A DNA stretch of 64,000 nt from Gentiana macrophylla (GCA_026214975.1 JAOBSW010000556.1:1-64000); one strand, 5' to 3'; counted from the stretch's first letter, positions 12,150 through 23,190 are shown. Made by a program: numbers and translations. Notes: generated by a model from the sequence alone, not told the origin.

Positions 12150-12492
12150 AAAGCACTTGATTTAATTTGAAAGAGGAAAGAGAAGTAGAGCCAATGTGTG
12201 TAATAGCCAAAGAGCTACCATCACCAATGACTATACGATCCGTACTTGGTAAAGGAGTGAAGAGAGAGCAAGTTGAGCTCTGTGTGTCGTGATGAGAGGC
12301 ACCACTATCAAGCATCCATGGAGCGGAAGGGTCGAGTACATCCCGGGATAAGCTGGAAGGAGCATTTCGAGCAACATGAGCATGGGGAAAATTTGTGGAG
12401 GCCGAGAGTTGCTTGGGGTTGTGGGTGGACGGGAAGATTGTTGTAGAGTGGATAAGTGGTGCAACAAGTAGCAACATGACCTTGGACACCAC
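12097..12492 (-). pseudogene. copia1 pol: aspartic protease
   Basis: Contains WMLDSGASHH at about 12310, where DSGA is the catalytic aspartate motif of copia proteases. It is followed by a glycine-rich VIGDGSSLAI block and VPSLSRNLLYV, a usual end of the domain. The protease would cut the gag-pol polyprotein. The open frame is about 130 codons, and its start is not a true start because the protein continues from gag through the zinc knuckle in another frame. Confidence 0.75.
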
Positions 12493-12493
12493 A
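12464..12493 (-). pseudogene. copia1 degenerate CCHC zinc knuckle
   Basis: The minus strand reads C-x4-H-x4-C (CGVQGHVATC), the last three ligands of a gag zinc knuckle. The first cysteine expected three residues earlier is replaced by histidine. It lies between gag and protease, where copia nucleocapsid knuckles sit. Confidence 0.5.
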
Positions 12494-12594
12494 AAGTTGA
12501 TGAAGCCACGATAGCCTTTGGAATTATGAGCGGTGTTATTCTTGGATGAGTGGTTGGGGAGAGAGAGAGTGTTGGGGCCTCGGGTGAGGAAGCT

Positions 12595-13419
12595 TTATGG
12601 CATGATGGGTGGTGGAGGCCGAGGGGTTTGGGGATAAGGGTAATAGGATGTATTGGGGGAGACATGCATAGGATGGGGTTGATTATAGGCAGGGAAAGCA
12701 GTGTACGCAGGGGGTGCAACAGACTGACTTTGTACAAGCAACGCTTCATGCATTAGCAATTTTTCATGTAACAATGGCATAGAGATAGTATCATCACGAG
12801 CCTGAATGGCACTCACAAGATCCTTATATTCACTACCAAGATTTTTTAAAATTATCTCAACTAATTCATCATCAGGCACTTTAGCATCTAGAGACGCTAG
12901 ATCATCCGCAACAGTTTTAATGGCAGTGAAATATTGAGAGATTGACATTGTACCTTTAGCAATAGAGTGTAAACGCAGCCTGAGATGTCTAACACGGCCC
13001 TTACTCTGTTTCCCATACGTATCAAGAAGAGTGTCCCAAGCTTGTTTCGAATTGTTCGTGTGTTGAATCGTAGCCATATAGTCCTTGTCAACCGAACCCA
13101 AAAGCAAATTATATATCAATGCATCTTGTTGTATCCAGTGCAAGTGAGCCGGATTTGTTGTGACATCACCGGCCGCAGATGTAAGTGTGGGTGGCGGATT
13201 GGGTGTATCTCCGGTCACATAACCGATGAGACCATGACCGACGAGCAAGGTGGTCAATTGAAGCTTCCAAGCCGTAAATTTTTTGTCATCGAGTTTGGTT
13301 GGAGCATTGACGGCATGATTAAGAGAGACAACGGTTGGGGGGTTTGAAAAGGAGAGCGACAGCAGAAGACACGAGGTTGCGGAGGAGGAAGATTGCGAGG
13401 TGGAAGCAGCAGTAGCCAT
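12595..13419 (-). CDS. copia1 gag polyprotein, open reading frame
   Basis: A 274-codon open frame, the longest coding frame of copia1. After a serine-rich leader it carries the plant copia gag signature: KLDDKKFTAWKLQLTTLL (about residues 43-60), GY.TGD, HW..QDALIYNLLLGS, then AWDTL, RLRLHSI..GTMSISQYF and DELVEIILKNLG (about residue 187). A proline/tyrosine-rich tail leads toward the knuckle region. It would form virus-like particles. The ATG at 13419 is taken as the start because it begins the serine-rich leader and follows the probable LTR by about 100 bases. The frame is lost at the C-terminal end, so it cannot be translated through to protease. Confidence 0.75.
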   Translation of the reverse strand: MATAASTSQSSSSATSCLLLSLSFSNPPTVVSLNHAVNAPTKLDDKKFTAWKLQLTTLLVGHGLIGYVTGDTPNPPPTLTSAAGDVTTNPAHLHWIQQDALIYNLLLGSVDKDYMATIQHTNNSKQAWDTLLDTYGKQSKGRVRHLRLRLHSIAKGTMSISQYFTAIKTVADDLASLDAKVPDDELVEIILKNLGSEYKDLVSAIQARDDTISMPLLHEKLLMHEALLVQSQSVAPPAYTAFPAYNQPHPMHVSPNTSYYPYPQTPRPPPPIMP

Positions 13420-13520
13420 AGTGGCATTTGTTTGGTGGCGGCGGTGGTGAAGCCCTAGCGGCGGCTAGAAGAGGACGAAGAAAAAAAAATAGGGATCGAG
13501 AGCACGATCTACGATAGATT

Positions 13521-13702
13521 TGTGTGAATAATAAAACAATTGTCATTGAGAGAATAATGAGTGTACAATATGTTTATATAAGGAGCCACGAAGGCTATAA
13601 ACGGAAAATACAAATATATAATATAAAACTATCGTCTAATATCATTAACATAAATTTATGATATTTAATCACTTGGAGTATTTATTGGTAATTATTCTAA
13701 CA
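13521..13702 (-). repeat. Probable copia1 5' LTR
   Basis: Read on the minus strand it opens TGTTAGAATAATTACC at 13702 and closes near TTCACACA at 13521. A TATA-like CCTTATATAAAC lies at about 13572-13583, and gag starts about 100 bases further on. The far copy is outside the window, so the borders are not confirmed. At 182 bp it is short for this family. Confidence 0.4.
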
Positions 13703-16700
13703 CTGCTCATTAATCCATTCTTAATTTCCGATTAATCCCTTTATTCCATAATCCTCTTTAACTTTGTAAATGATTTAAGAATATTGTAGTAGTTAATACT
13801 ATGATTTTTTTACTCTTCTACTCACTATGATTGTTGGAGAAATTAATATCACACGCTTTTTATTATAAATATTGTAAAATTTCACAAAATTAAACGGCAT
13901 TTAAAAAAATACCAATTGGTTCATGAAATTGACATTTACTTTGGGACATTCTGATGAAAGGCAACTTTGTTGTCAAATTATGCATGCTTATCCCATTTAT
14001 TATGGCCCACTTAGTGCATTTATGGTTAAATATTGATGCAATTTGTTTGTACCTTCCACCATCGGTTGATTTATGAAGTTCACGGTGAAAATGTGGCAAA
14101 AATTGAGATTTTATGTGACTTTGAGTTCACATGCGTCTATATTTTATCTTATGGGATTTATACGTGGTATGCGTGATATGAATTTTAGGTTCTAGGTTGA
14201 TTATAAGCCAGGGAAGAGAGAAATTACAGATAACAAGTCAATTTTGATGGGTAGAAAGAATGTGGCCGAAACTAAAGTGTTCAAACGGATCAAAAATATT
14301 TAGTGTTTTCACGTTCCCAACCTTCACTTCATCTTCAATTTGATCCACTTATGAGGCATATCCTGAGCCGGTTGCCATCCAGAAGGTTGTAGATATTTGA
14401 ATGGACTTTACAACGCAATTTGAATAACTAAAATTGAAACTCTGCACGTAAAGATGTGGCTGAATTATTAAACATGTGTCAATGTTGTATTTTCTAGCTA
14501 GTGTCACTGCTCAATGCGCGCTCATTGGAACATATGCGGACGCATCTGAAACTAAAAAATGTCGGAATACCCGAATTCATTAAGAAAATGGTCTGATTTC
14601 GATGCCTAGTACGCACACTATCTGATTACATGTGCACGAATGCGATGGAGGCACAATTAGAGTTTAATGTCGGGTTTTGACTACTTAAGACATTTTTTTC
14701 AATTTTTACACGACAATCAACCTAGAACTCAGTACTTTTGCAAATTTTCTTAGTTCCATACCCATAGTTCAGCATACAAACTCAGTTTATTTTCAGATTT
14801 TAGTAGCTAAAACTATGAATTACCGATTCTTGATTATTTCCTTTGCGTTTTCTAAACAAGATTCGAATGGAGTTGGTCAAAGATTTGGTTTTTCCTGCAT
14901 GCAATACAATTGGTAATTTTCTTTCCTTCTATTCAATTTCGATGGAACTGGTTTGTGTTATTTCACGTGCTCTTGACAACAACATGCATAGCTAAATCTT
15001 TTATAGCTGAGATTATGTGAAGATCCATGAAATTTTTCCCTACTTAATTAATCAAGGGGAGTTGTGCATTAAGTTTTTAGTTTCTTGACCGATTTCGTCC
15101 TAATACTGAATCAAACATATATATACAACAACGCTAATTCATGAAAGTGTTTAGTTAGCCATAATTGAAAATTACATCCATAATTATATGAATAACATGA
15201 TTAATTGGTAGGTTGGTAGGTTTAAGTTTGCTTCCTGGGATTGATTATGGTGAGAAAATAGTTACTTGGATCGATCATAATCTTGGTTTTATTCATCTTA
15301 TAAATGTTTCTAGTTATTTTGTTTTATTGTTATCGATCTCTTAGTTGTTACAAAAACCAATCCACACTTAGTTTGACCTGAACAAAGAACGAAAATTAAC
15401 TTTAGTATTTACAAAAATCCTCGTGGGATCGATCTTATACTAACTGAAATACTACTTCGATCGAACCAGTGCACTTGCTTGTAAATCGTGGAAGTGAAAG
15501 TGACCATTACATTCCAAAAAAAGAAAGACGAACACTTAAAACGCAGTGAAATTAATTGCTTATGTCAATTTTATTGCGGTCGTAGCATAATCGTTTAAAA
15601 ATCAAAAGGGCCGTCCAAGGAAATCATTATCTTTAGGTTTGTGGGGAATGGGTATGATAGGTACTTTTTGTATGAATGATCTTTTCAAGGCGTTGGCATG
15701 TGCTAATTCAACAGGTTGGGATTAATTCTGGTATTTGCCGAATTGATGTGGGGTTGACTTCTTTTAACTATTGTTCCTCTCAAAGGGTTTGGCTGCAGGA
15801 CACAACCTAAATAATGCATGTCATTTGATGTTGTTGTGCATTGACATGTAACATATTGTGGCATTTGAATATGGTGTAACATGTATATATATATATATAG
15901 TTTTAATTTATTTTTTTTCCGATCTTAGTAGAAACACTCACCCGCTCACACATCGTACAAATAGTTATTGTAAATTGCATATATTTGAAAAAAAAAATTA
16001 CAATTTATTTGCGTTAATATACACATCCTTTGTGTTTCCTACACCAAAAACTCAATACAAACACATCATCATCATGTATCATACATAATATCATACATCA
16101 GTTTTGCCTTGCCCTAAACTACCTCTTACCTCTACCTTTCATCAATAATCAAACATGTACATATCAAGCTTTGCCTAAACAAAATCAACTAAAAATTAAC
16201 AACAATTCCATTGAATAATCTATAATTCCAAATACTCAAACTCTCTAACAATTTATATAAAGTTTTTAATAAGAGACCGTAATTCAACGTGAAATCAGAG
16301 CGTATGTTCCACTCTATTGATGACGTCCACACGTTTTGGCCGGCCTCTTTATTTACCTGCATATGTTAACCCAAAACCTTTAGAATGACATGTACGCATG
16401 GCTATTCAATGTTTTTACAGAGACTCCTTTCATCCAATCATAACACGATGTGTGATATGATCATTATGATTCGTCATTATCATCTCGGCCTTCAGAACGT
16501 TCTTCTCTAATTGTCTCGAGTTGTGGACAATGAGAAGGTTTGTGTGGAAGAATAACCGGAGATGGTGCGACTTCTGTCCAACCACGCCTCATATGCGTCA
16601 TCGTCAACTTCTTTGCCATTTTTAATTAAACGTAAAAATAAAATAAAATAAAAAATCAAATTGAAACGATCAAGAATCACTAAAGATCTCAATATTGGTG

Positions 16701-17764
16701 TTATAATAATTCTTCTCTTTCTCCTTTTATTAATAAGAGAAAGAGAGAAGAAAAAACTTGTTAGACGCCAATCAATTCGTTGTTTAGAAGGAAACTATTT
16801 TAATGATTTGTGAATTGTCTCGGAAACTTTAAATAGATTTTTTTGGGATGGGGGTGGAGGGGTGGGGAGGGGTTGATGGGCATGTGGGGTAGGGAAGCGT
16901 TGACTCAGAAACAATCAAACAGGTGGAAGGAATTACATAAGAAGATTTCTCCTAACTAAAAGCAAGACCATAGGTGGTCCAACGCCTCTCCAAAAAAAAA
17001 AAAAAAAGAGAGAGAGGAGGGGGTGTGGAAGAGACCATAGCAACAAAGGAAAGGTCCCCAAGCAAAGGTAACTAAGAACGTTGGAAAAGAGAGGTTCACA
17101 TGCACAAGAATTTAGGGTACAATCAAATTGATTCATAAATTTCATCCAGTGAATGTATCGGAAAAAAAATAATAAAGATCTATCAGGGACACTAGTATAT
17201 TTATATACCAAAAAATCCCTGATCTCTGGGGCACATGCTTTCTAAAACACAAAGATCCAACAATGACTGTTTAAAATAAAATGCATTCAATTTTTTCTTT
17301 CATCATACAAACTCACCACTACACGAAAGTGAGTATAAATAAGTCGATATAATGAAAATGGATGATACTTGGTATAACCAATTACCACGATCGTAGAATA
17401 AATTTTTTTTTTCTTTCAATTCAACGAGTCTCTCGGAAGTACGGAGAAATATTTTGAAACAATAATAATAAAAAATTGTATGAAGTCCGTGTTTCTCATC
17501 AGAAGTAAAAATCGTAAAGCAAGTAGAAGTCTCTAGGTGATCAAGTCGCCAAAGTCAAATACTGCTAACCCAAAGCCCATTATGAGACGTCTCTGGGGTG
17601 TCAAACAGCTTCGAAGCCCTGTTTATTGAATTTTCTGGGCTAACAGCTAAGCTTTTACATTTCATGATCTACAGGCCCATTACAAGGACAAGCTACAAAG
17701 GCCATTCTCTTGATATAATTTTCTTTTCCTTTTGTCCATTCTCTTGATAATTTAATATACTTAA
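13703..17764. other. Intergenic stretch with a degenerate LTR remnant
   Basis: AT-rich sequence without a convincing gene. Around 15405-15480 it reads CCTCGTGGGATCGATCTTA followed by paired ACT-rich words and GTGCACTTGCTTG. This resembles the U5 end of Athila/Tat-like LTRs (compare 9600-9660 and 25515-25545), so it is probably an old LTR fragment. A TA microsatellite lies at about 15885-15898 and an A-run at 16989-17003. Small ORFs at 16507-16692 and 16933-17211 match nothing I recognise. Confidence 0.4.
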
Positions 17765-17996
17765 GTGCAAAAGGCGATATCCCTCGCCCATAGGGCCCCC
17801 ACTCCGATCCGACAGAATGGTAAGGAGGTCAATCATGGTGACTCAGCAGCCTCTTTAGGTGGGAAGAACTGGACCCGGTGCCCACAAGGAGTTACTCTAA
17901 GAGTAAAACTCCACACTGCGCCTGCCGGGATTCGAACCTGCATTCTCAAGGTGCAATCTGCCACTCAGAACCAACTGAGCTACCCATGCGACAAGT
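17765..17996 (-). mobile_element. tRNA-derived SINE
   Basis: The minus strand begins with a tRNA-like head: GGGTAGCTCAGTTGG (box A, 17984-17971) and GGTTCGAATCC (box B, 17938-17928), at the spacing of a tRNA promoter. The body after box B is not tRNA-like, as expected of a pol III SINE. AAGTG occurs at both edges (near 17763 and 17994) and may be the target duplication. The head does not fold into a proper tRNA with a clear anticodon loop, so it is not called a tRNA gene. Confidence 0.65.
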
Positions 17997-18089
17997 GACA
18001 ACCCAGTACATGCCTATGATAATTAAGCAAGATCATGCCGAGATATTAAAAGGATAATCTCAATGTAAAGTGGAAATAACGAAAGACTG

Positions 18090-18330
18090 CATAATGCAAA
18101 ACAAGAGAAACGGACAAAGAGTGAAGCATACAAAGCCAAAATAACTCAAAAAGTGCATTAGAAAAAATTCATAGGAAATCCACAAAACACAGTAGTATTA
18201 GAAACAATCCAAAAAGGAAATTCTAAAAGTCCCATCTGATATCATCAGATGGAACTTGAGGAATATTATTATTGTAAGAAGAAAAAAAGTCATAAAAACT
18301 ATTAAGGTAATGTGGCTATCTCCATAATCC
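18090..18330. repeat. Local dispersed repeat, copy 1
   Basis: Shares ordered words with 20130-20345 and 46950-47125: GTGAAGCATACAAAG, AAATAACTCAA, GAAACAATCCAAA, a CATCTGATA-like word, then GTCATAAAAACTAT (shared with the 47.1-kb copy). The copies are diverged and unequal in length. The origin is not recognised. It may be the 3' end of an old duplicated locus or an unclassified repeat. Confidence 0.45.
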
Positions 18331-18632
18331 CTCACAAAGCGCAAACTATTAAGGTAAAAAAGCGCAAGCCAGTATGACAAGTATACTGCTGAGACCTCTG
18401 AATTGGGAGTCTCAGAGTTAACCCTAGATTGGGAGATTTCGTCTTCCGATTCTAGTTCAGATTCGAACAAAGCTTCAATAGAACTATCAGTGAGAATCAC
18501 AGGCGCACACATTAACAATAAGGAAAATAAAATGGAAAGAGCACAAAAGGCTTAATTGTATCAGTTGTATGAAGAAGTTAAAGTTTGGAATGGCAACCGG
18601 CAGCTTCAATCTCGGGTTTAAATGAACTTGTG

Positions 18633-20020
18633 TAACGTCCAAAGAGACGTGACAAGACTAAGGGGTTATAAGCCCTAAAAAGCAATCTAGGGAAAACCAC
18701 TTCATCATTGCGTATGTACAGAACGCTTCGTTTCCCGTGTCCATCATCACAGAGTTATAATCGTAACGGAGCCACGTGCTAGGACAACCCTCACACTCTA
18801 AAATGGCCGAGCTTCGCTCCCCTACGTCAGGTCTGCCCTGCTTCATAGGAGTCCGGTCAGACCTGGGGGCTTATGATGATAGTCAGGTTAGGCCCTGCCA
18901 CGTGTCCCTTAAAGAGTGGCCTCATAGTCTATTCACGGAAATGTCTTAAGGCCAGGGGCCCCATGTTAATCAAACCTTACCCCAGGTGGGAGGTATGTTC
19001 TAGCTCTTCCCGACGAAACCACCGCAGGGCGGCTCGGTCATGGTGGTCGGGCAAGCCTGGTCGAGAGCGATCTCGAGGAACTCGACGGGGACGTCGGGAC
19101 CTTCCTTATAAGGGTAACACAAACACGTGCCTATATGATTAGATAACGGGGGGAAGAATCCCTTAATTATATGACACATATCTTATAGTTTAAATGCAGT
19201 CGTAGTTATCTCTTATCAAAGATTTACACGTAATGATCCTTAGGGTTTAAGAATCCTATACTTGTCCAACAAGAAAAGGGGCGAGACGCATCCATATATA
19301 AACTATCCTAAGGAACTACGGGAGACTTGATTCCAATCACATATATTGGATACGTAGGCAACTTGAGAGAAACGAACTCTCAGGCTCAATCTAACACAAA
19401 CCACAACCACCATCTCCATTGTGAAAGGTTCTTGACAAATCGTTCTAGGAGAAGTTTAGGCCCGGATTATATACTCGACGGTATCCAGCATCGTCAATGG
19501 TCGGTTCTGTCAAGGCCACGTGTCATGAATACAAAAGCTGAACTTAAATAAAGTACGGAGCTCATCCCGACCAGCGGTCGAGAGTCCGACCGATATCCAC
19601 AACAAATCCTGCAGAGCGAGCTGCTTCACTCCTCCTGACCACCACAAGTCGGTTCGGTCTATAGTATACGCGCAGAGCGCGACCTTAAGGACTCGGCCAA
19701 TATGCCCGAGCATTGACCGATTATACATGCGTTTCCATAATCTAAGGATAAACATGAGGAAAGAATCCAGCCTCATTAAGGCTTTGATTCAACCTTAAAG
19801 ATAAAGGAGATATTATATCATAATGATTAGGGATTCGTATCAATCCTAATTAATATTGGTGTAACCGAATCCTTGAAAGATACGGAAAGATTAGGTTAAG
19901 ACTCACTATATAAACCCCTTCCAAGAACTACGGTACGGCTTGATTCCAATTGAGACATTGGATACGAGGCGCTTTGATAACAACTCAGTTCAGTTAAAAT
20001 ACAACAAAAACAACCCCCTC
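18633..20020. repeat. Degenerate LTR-like region with two diverged promoter repeats
   Basis: A 115-bp block at about 19290-19405 (CATATATAAAC, GGAACTACGG, CTTGATTCCAAT, TTGGATACG) is repeated in diverged form at about 19903-20015 (CTATATAAACC, AGAACTACGG, same following words). Each has a TATA-like box about 35 bases upstream of the shared block. GC-rich sequence with GGTCGG and GACCGA words lies at 18860-19090 and 19560-19720. TGTAACGTCC at 18633 could be an LTR start. The whole looks like overlapping remains of one LTR family, and no coding region survives. Confidence 0.35.
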
Positions 20021-20129
20021 TTTTGGTGTTTCCCAATGATCAGAAAACTACCATTAGATCGTTTAGCGCGAATATAATAATTGGTGAAATCTGATTTCAT
20101 CATGGTCCAAATCCGAAAAGTAAATACAA

Positions 20130-20345
20130 TAGAGACAAATTAAGGAAACGTAAAGCATACAAAGCTGAAATATAACTCAAGCAAAGTATATATCCGGAAA
20201 CAATCCAAAAGAAACCCCCAAATTCTCATCTGATAATCTTCAAGAATATATCCACAATTGCATATATATATATGAAAGACAATTCGAATGCCATACAAAT
20301 CAAGCCAAGTTTGGCTTGGAATTCAAATACTTTTGTGACATCATG
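20130..20345. repeat. Local dispersed repeat, copy 2
   Basis: Diverged copy of the repeat at 18090-18330. Its second half (GATAATCTTCAAGAAT, CACAATTGCAT, CATACAAATCAAGCCAAG) is shared with 46765-46850 and, more weakly, with 47400-47510. It ends where the copia2 LTR begins. Confidence 0.45.
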
Positions 20346-20349
20346 ACAC

Positions 20350-20623
20350 TGTTAAGATAATGCCCAATTCAAATTTGGAAAATAGAGAAGATAAATCAGA
20401 CGGAGAAGATAAATCCCTAATTTCCTGAATTCAGATAAAGTTGGAGCAGTACACAGACGTAGAATGACTTCTCTGTTTCTATCTTTTGCTTTCCTTTAAA
20501 TTGTATTTTAAATTATTTTCCCTTATCTCAAAATACTCTATAAAACAAATGTACTGGGAACCTTTTTGATCATTGAGTAATACAGACGACAACTTCTTTT
20601 ATTTTTGCATTTTAATTCTTTCA
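20350..20623 (+). repeat. copia2 5' LTR
   Basis: 274 bp from TGTTAAGATAATG to TTCTTTCA, with a TATA-like CTCTATAAAAC at about 20534-20544. It is followed at once by a copia primer-binding site and 30 bases later by a gag start. Length and layout fit a small plant copia LTR. The partner LTR was not found in the window, so the left border rests on the TG alone. Confidence 0.55.
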
Positions 20624-20635
20624 TAGTATCAGAGA
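20624..20635 (+). promoter_or_regulatory. copia2 primer-binding site (initiator tRNA-Met type)
   Basis: TAGTATCAGAGA directly follows the LTR end. The usual plant copia site is TGGTATCAGAGC, so two bases differ. Confidence 0.65.
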
Positions 20636-20653
20636 CTCTTGCAAACGCAACAC

Positions 20654-20755
20654 CATGTCTACCACCACTTCGGCTCTCACCTCATCATCATCTCCTACTG
20701 TTCTTGCTATTCCCAACTTAAATCAACTTATCACAGCCAAACTCGAAGAAACAAA
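20654..20755 (+). pseudogene. copia2 gag, N-terminal fragment (continues at 33278)
   Basis: Opens ATG with a serine/threonine-rich leader, then LNQLITAKLEET, the beginning of a typical plant copia gag domain. At 20756 the frame is cut by a CACTA element. The next gag residues (YLIWISQMVPVLK and onward) are found on the far side at 33281. Removing the CACTA element and one AAA copy leaves the frame continuous, so gag was intact when the transposon arrived. Confidence 0.75.
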
Positions 20756-20788
20756 CACTACAACAAATTAGGTTTTTAGAGACCGTAC

Positions 20789-21125
20789 ATTTAGGGACGA
20801 CAAATAACCTTTAGGGACGACATTTGTCGTCCCAAAATAAAGATTATTAGGGACGACATGGTCAACGTTCGATTAATTAAATATGAGAAAGTTAAATCTT
20901 TCGTGACGATTCTTTATTTTTTGGGACGACAATGTCGTCCCTAATAAGCCTTAAATTTCCCGCCCTTCCACGTGGATTTCAGAGTGGCAAATTTTACCCG
21001 GGAAACTCTTTAGGGACGACAAAGTCGTCCCTGTTTTTAATTTTTTTTTCCCACCCAAAATTTCATGAAATAATTTGAATTTTTATTTATTTAATAGGGA
21101 CGACAAATGTCGTCCCTAAAAATGA
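20789..21125. repeat. CACTA1 left subterminal repeats
   Basis: At least six GGGACGAC motifs in both orientations, several paired as TAGGGACGAC...GTCGTCCC hairpins (for example 20812-20834 and 21097-21118). The spacers are AT-rich. These arrays usually bind the CACTA transposase. Confidence 0.75.
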
Positions 21126-21262
21126 AATTTTTATTAAAAATGGTTTTTTTTTATTAAAAATTATATTTAATATTTAAAATTCAAATTTTTAACCTAAAAA
21201 TTTTATTTAATATTTAATAATTATATTTTTGTATCTAAAAATTATATTTAATATTTTAAATT

Positions 21263-22256
21263 CACTACTCGTTAATCAATATCGAGTTTGAAATCAACAT
21301 TTGACTTATAAGTAACGAGATTGAGTTTTAATTTACTACTTATTAATCAATCTCGATGTTGAATTCAACATTTGACTTAAAAGTAACGAGCATCGGGTTT
21401 GAAAATCACTACTCGTTAATGAATCTCGAGTTTGAAATCAACATTTGACTTATAAGTAACGAGTCTCGAGTTTGACTTATAAATAACGAGCCTAAAGGTT
21501 TTGAAAATCGGTAATCATTAATCAATCTCGAGTTTGAAATCAACATTTGACATATAAGTAACGATCCTCGGGATTGAAGACCAGTACTCGTTAATCAATC
21601 TCGAGGTTGAAATGAACAATGGACTTATAAGTAACGAGCATTGAGTTTGAATTTACAACTTATTAATCAATATCGAGTTTGAAATCAACATTTGACTTAT
21701 AAGTAACGAGCATTGAGATTGAATTTACTACTTATTAATCAATATCGAGTTTGAAATCAACATTTGACTTATTATTATCGAGCATAAGGGTTTGAAAATC
21801 AATATTGATTAATCAATCTCGAGTTTGAAATCAACATTTGACTTATAAGTATCGAGCCTAAGGGTTTTGAAAATCAGTAATCATTAATCAATCTCGAGTT
21901 TGAAATCAACATTTGACATATAAGCTAGTAACGATCCTCGGGATTGAAGACCCGATGCTCGTTAATCAATCTCGAGGTTGAAATGAACAATGGACTTATA
22001 AGTAACGAGCCACATATTTGAAAATCACTAATCGTTAATCAATCTCGATGTTGAAATCAACATTTGTCTTAAAAGTAACGAGCTTTGGGTTTGAAAATCA
22101 TTACTCATTAATCAATCTCGAGTTTGAAATCAACATTTGACTTAAAATTAACGAGCCTAAGGTTTGAAATGCACTACTCGTTAATTCAATCGATCAATCA
22201 ATCTTGAGTTTGAAATCAACAATTGCCTAAAAATGAGCCTCGGGCTTGAATTCAAT
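21263..22256. repeat. CACTA1 internal tandem array, about 70-bp unit
   Basis: Roughly fourteen degenerate copies of a unit of about 70 bp containing ACTCGTTAATCAATCTCGAG, then TTTGAAATCAACATTTGACT and TATAAGTAACGAGC. CTCGTTA near the start and TAACGAG near the end are inverse, so each monomer can fold. Copies differ by point changes and small indels, with some truncated ones (for example near 21470). Confidence 0.8.
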
Positions 22257-22870
22257 AATGATCAATCAATCTCGTGTGAATGAGTTAGATCGTTATCGAT
22301 CATTGTGATAGTACTATCTACTATGGCTCGGTCGATCGATATCGAGCGAAATAGTTAAGAGTTAGGGTTCGTTATCGAGCGATCGATTTCAATCTCGGGG
22401 TTCATTATCGATCATTGTGATAGTACTATCTACTATGGCTCGATCGATCATTATATCGAGCGAATGAGTTAGATCGTTATCGGTAATGAGAGATCGATTG
22501 AATCTCGGGGTTCGTTATAGAGCGAATGAGTTAGATCGTTATCGAGCGAATGAGTTAGATCGTTATCGAGCGAATGAGTTAGATCGTTATCGATCATTGT
22601 GATAGTACTATCTACTATGTCTTGATGGATCGTTATCGAGCGAATGAGTTCATAGTCGGGGATCGTTATTAAGAGATCGATTTGAATCTCGGGGTTTGTT
22701 ATCGAGCGAATGAGTTAGATCGTTATCGATCATTGTGATAGTACTATATACTATGTCGCGATGGATCGTTATCGAGCGAATGAGTTAGATCGTTATCGAT
22801 CATTGTGATAGTACTATATACTATGTCGCGATGGATCGTTATCGAGCGAAGGAGTTAGATCGTTATAGTT
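22257..22870. repeat. CACTA1 second tandem array (GAGCGAATGAGTTAGATCGT units)
   Basis: Repeated words GAGCGAATGAGTTAGATCGT and TATCGATCATTGTGATAGTA, followed by ACTATCTACTATG, in irregular order. The last two long copies (about 22700-22780 and 22780-22850) are nearly identical, a sign of recent tandem duplication. GATCGATC palindromes are frequent. Confidence 0.75.
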
Positions 22871-22994
22871 ATCGAAGAAAATAGTGTTATATATATATTA
22901 TGAACGAAAATATTGTTCTATTTATAATATTAAGGTTTTTAATCAAAAAAAATGTAATATTAGAGTTTGTAAAATTATTTTTTTTATAAAAGTT

Positions 22995-23190
22995 TATTTA
23001 AAGGGAGGACATTGTCGTCCCTTTAAACAAAAAGTCAAAATTTTTATAAAATTTTGGAGGGGAAAATTTGCCAAAATTTTTTTGGGTTTAAAGGGACGAC
23101 TTTGGAGGGGAAAATTTGGCTGCCAAAACTTTTTTGGGTTTAAAGAGACGACGTTGTCGTCCCTTAAAAGAAAATGTCGTCCCAAAAAAC
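22995..23190. repeat. Internal block of CACTA1 subterminal-type motifs
   Basis: Several GGGACGAC or GTCGTCCC motifs, including one pair facing each other at 23154-23180 and a direct duplication of a TTTGGAGGGGAAAATTTG phrase (from about 23053 and about 23100). Such motifs normally lie near the ends, so this block may mark the end of an internal unit. Confidence 0.6.

Larger units (their letters stand above)
1..13702 (-). mobile_element. copia1: Ty1/copia LTR retrotransposon, interrupted by nested insertions
   Basis: Minus-strand copia element. Read from right to left it shows a probable 5' LTR (13521-13702), gag, a CCHC knuckle, aspartic protease, integrase and then reverse transcriptase and RNase H. 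The order protease-integrase-RT-RNase H is diagnostic of Ty1/copia. The coding region is cut inside RT by a 9.3-kb insertion (945-10235), so its remaining pieces are 10241-13419 and 1-944. The AGAAC duplication at 940-944 and 10236-10240 flanks the insertion. Several frameshifts and stops show that the element is dead. Its 3' LTR would lie left of the window and is not seen. Confidence 0.85.

Noticed and set aside
14210..14250. DYKPGKR-like peptide suggesting gypsy RNase H
   Set aside because: The match is a few residues only, in a short frame without neighbouring domains.
17960..17990. Possible tRNA gene on the minus strand
   Set aside because: Only box A and box B are tRNA-like. The anticodon arm and acceptor pairing are poor and a SINE body follows.
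21263..22870. CRISPR-like regular repeats
   Set aside because: The units are degenerate tandem copies without unique spacers, in a plant transposon.
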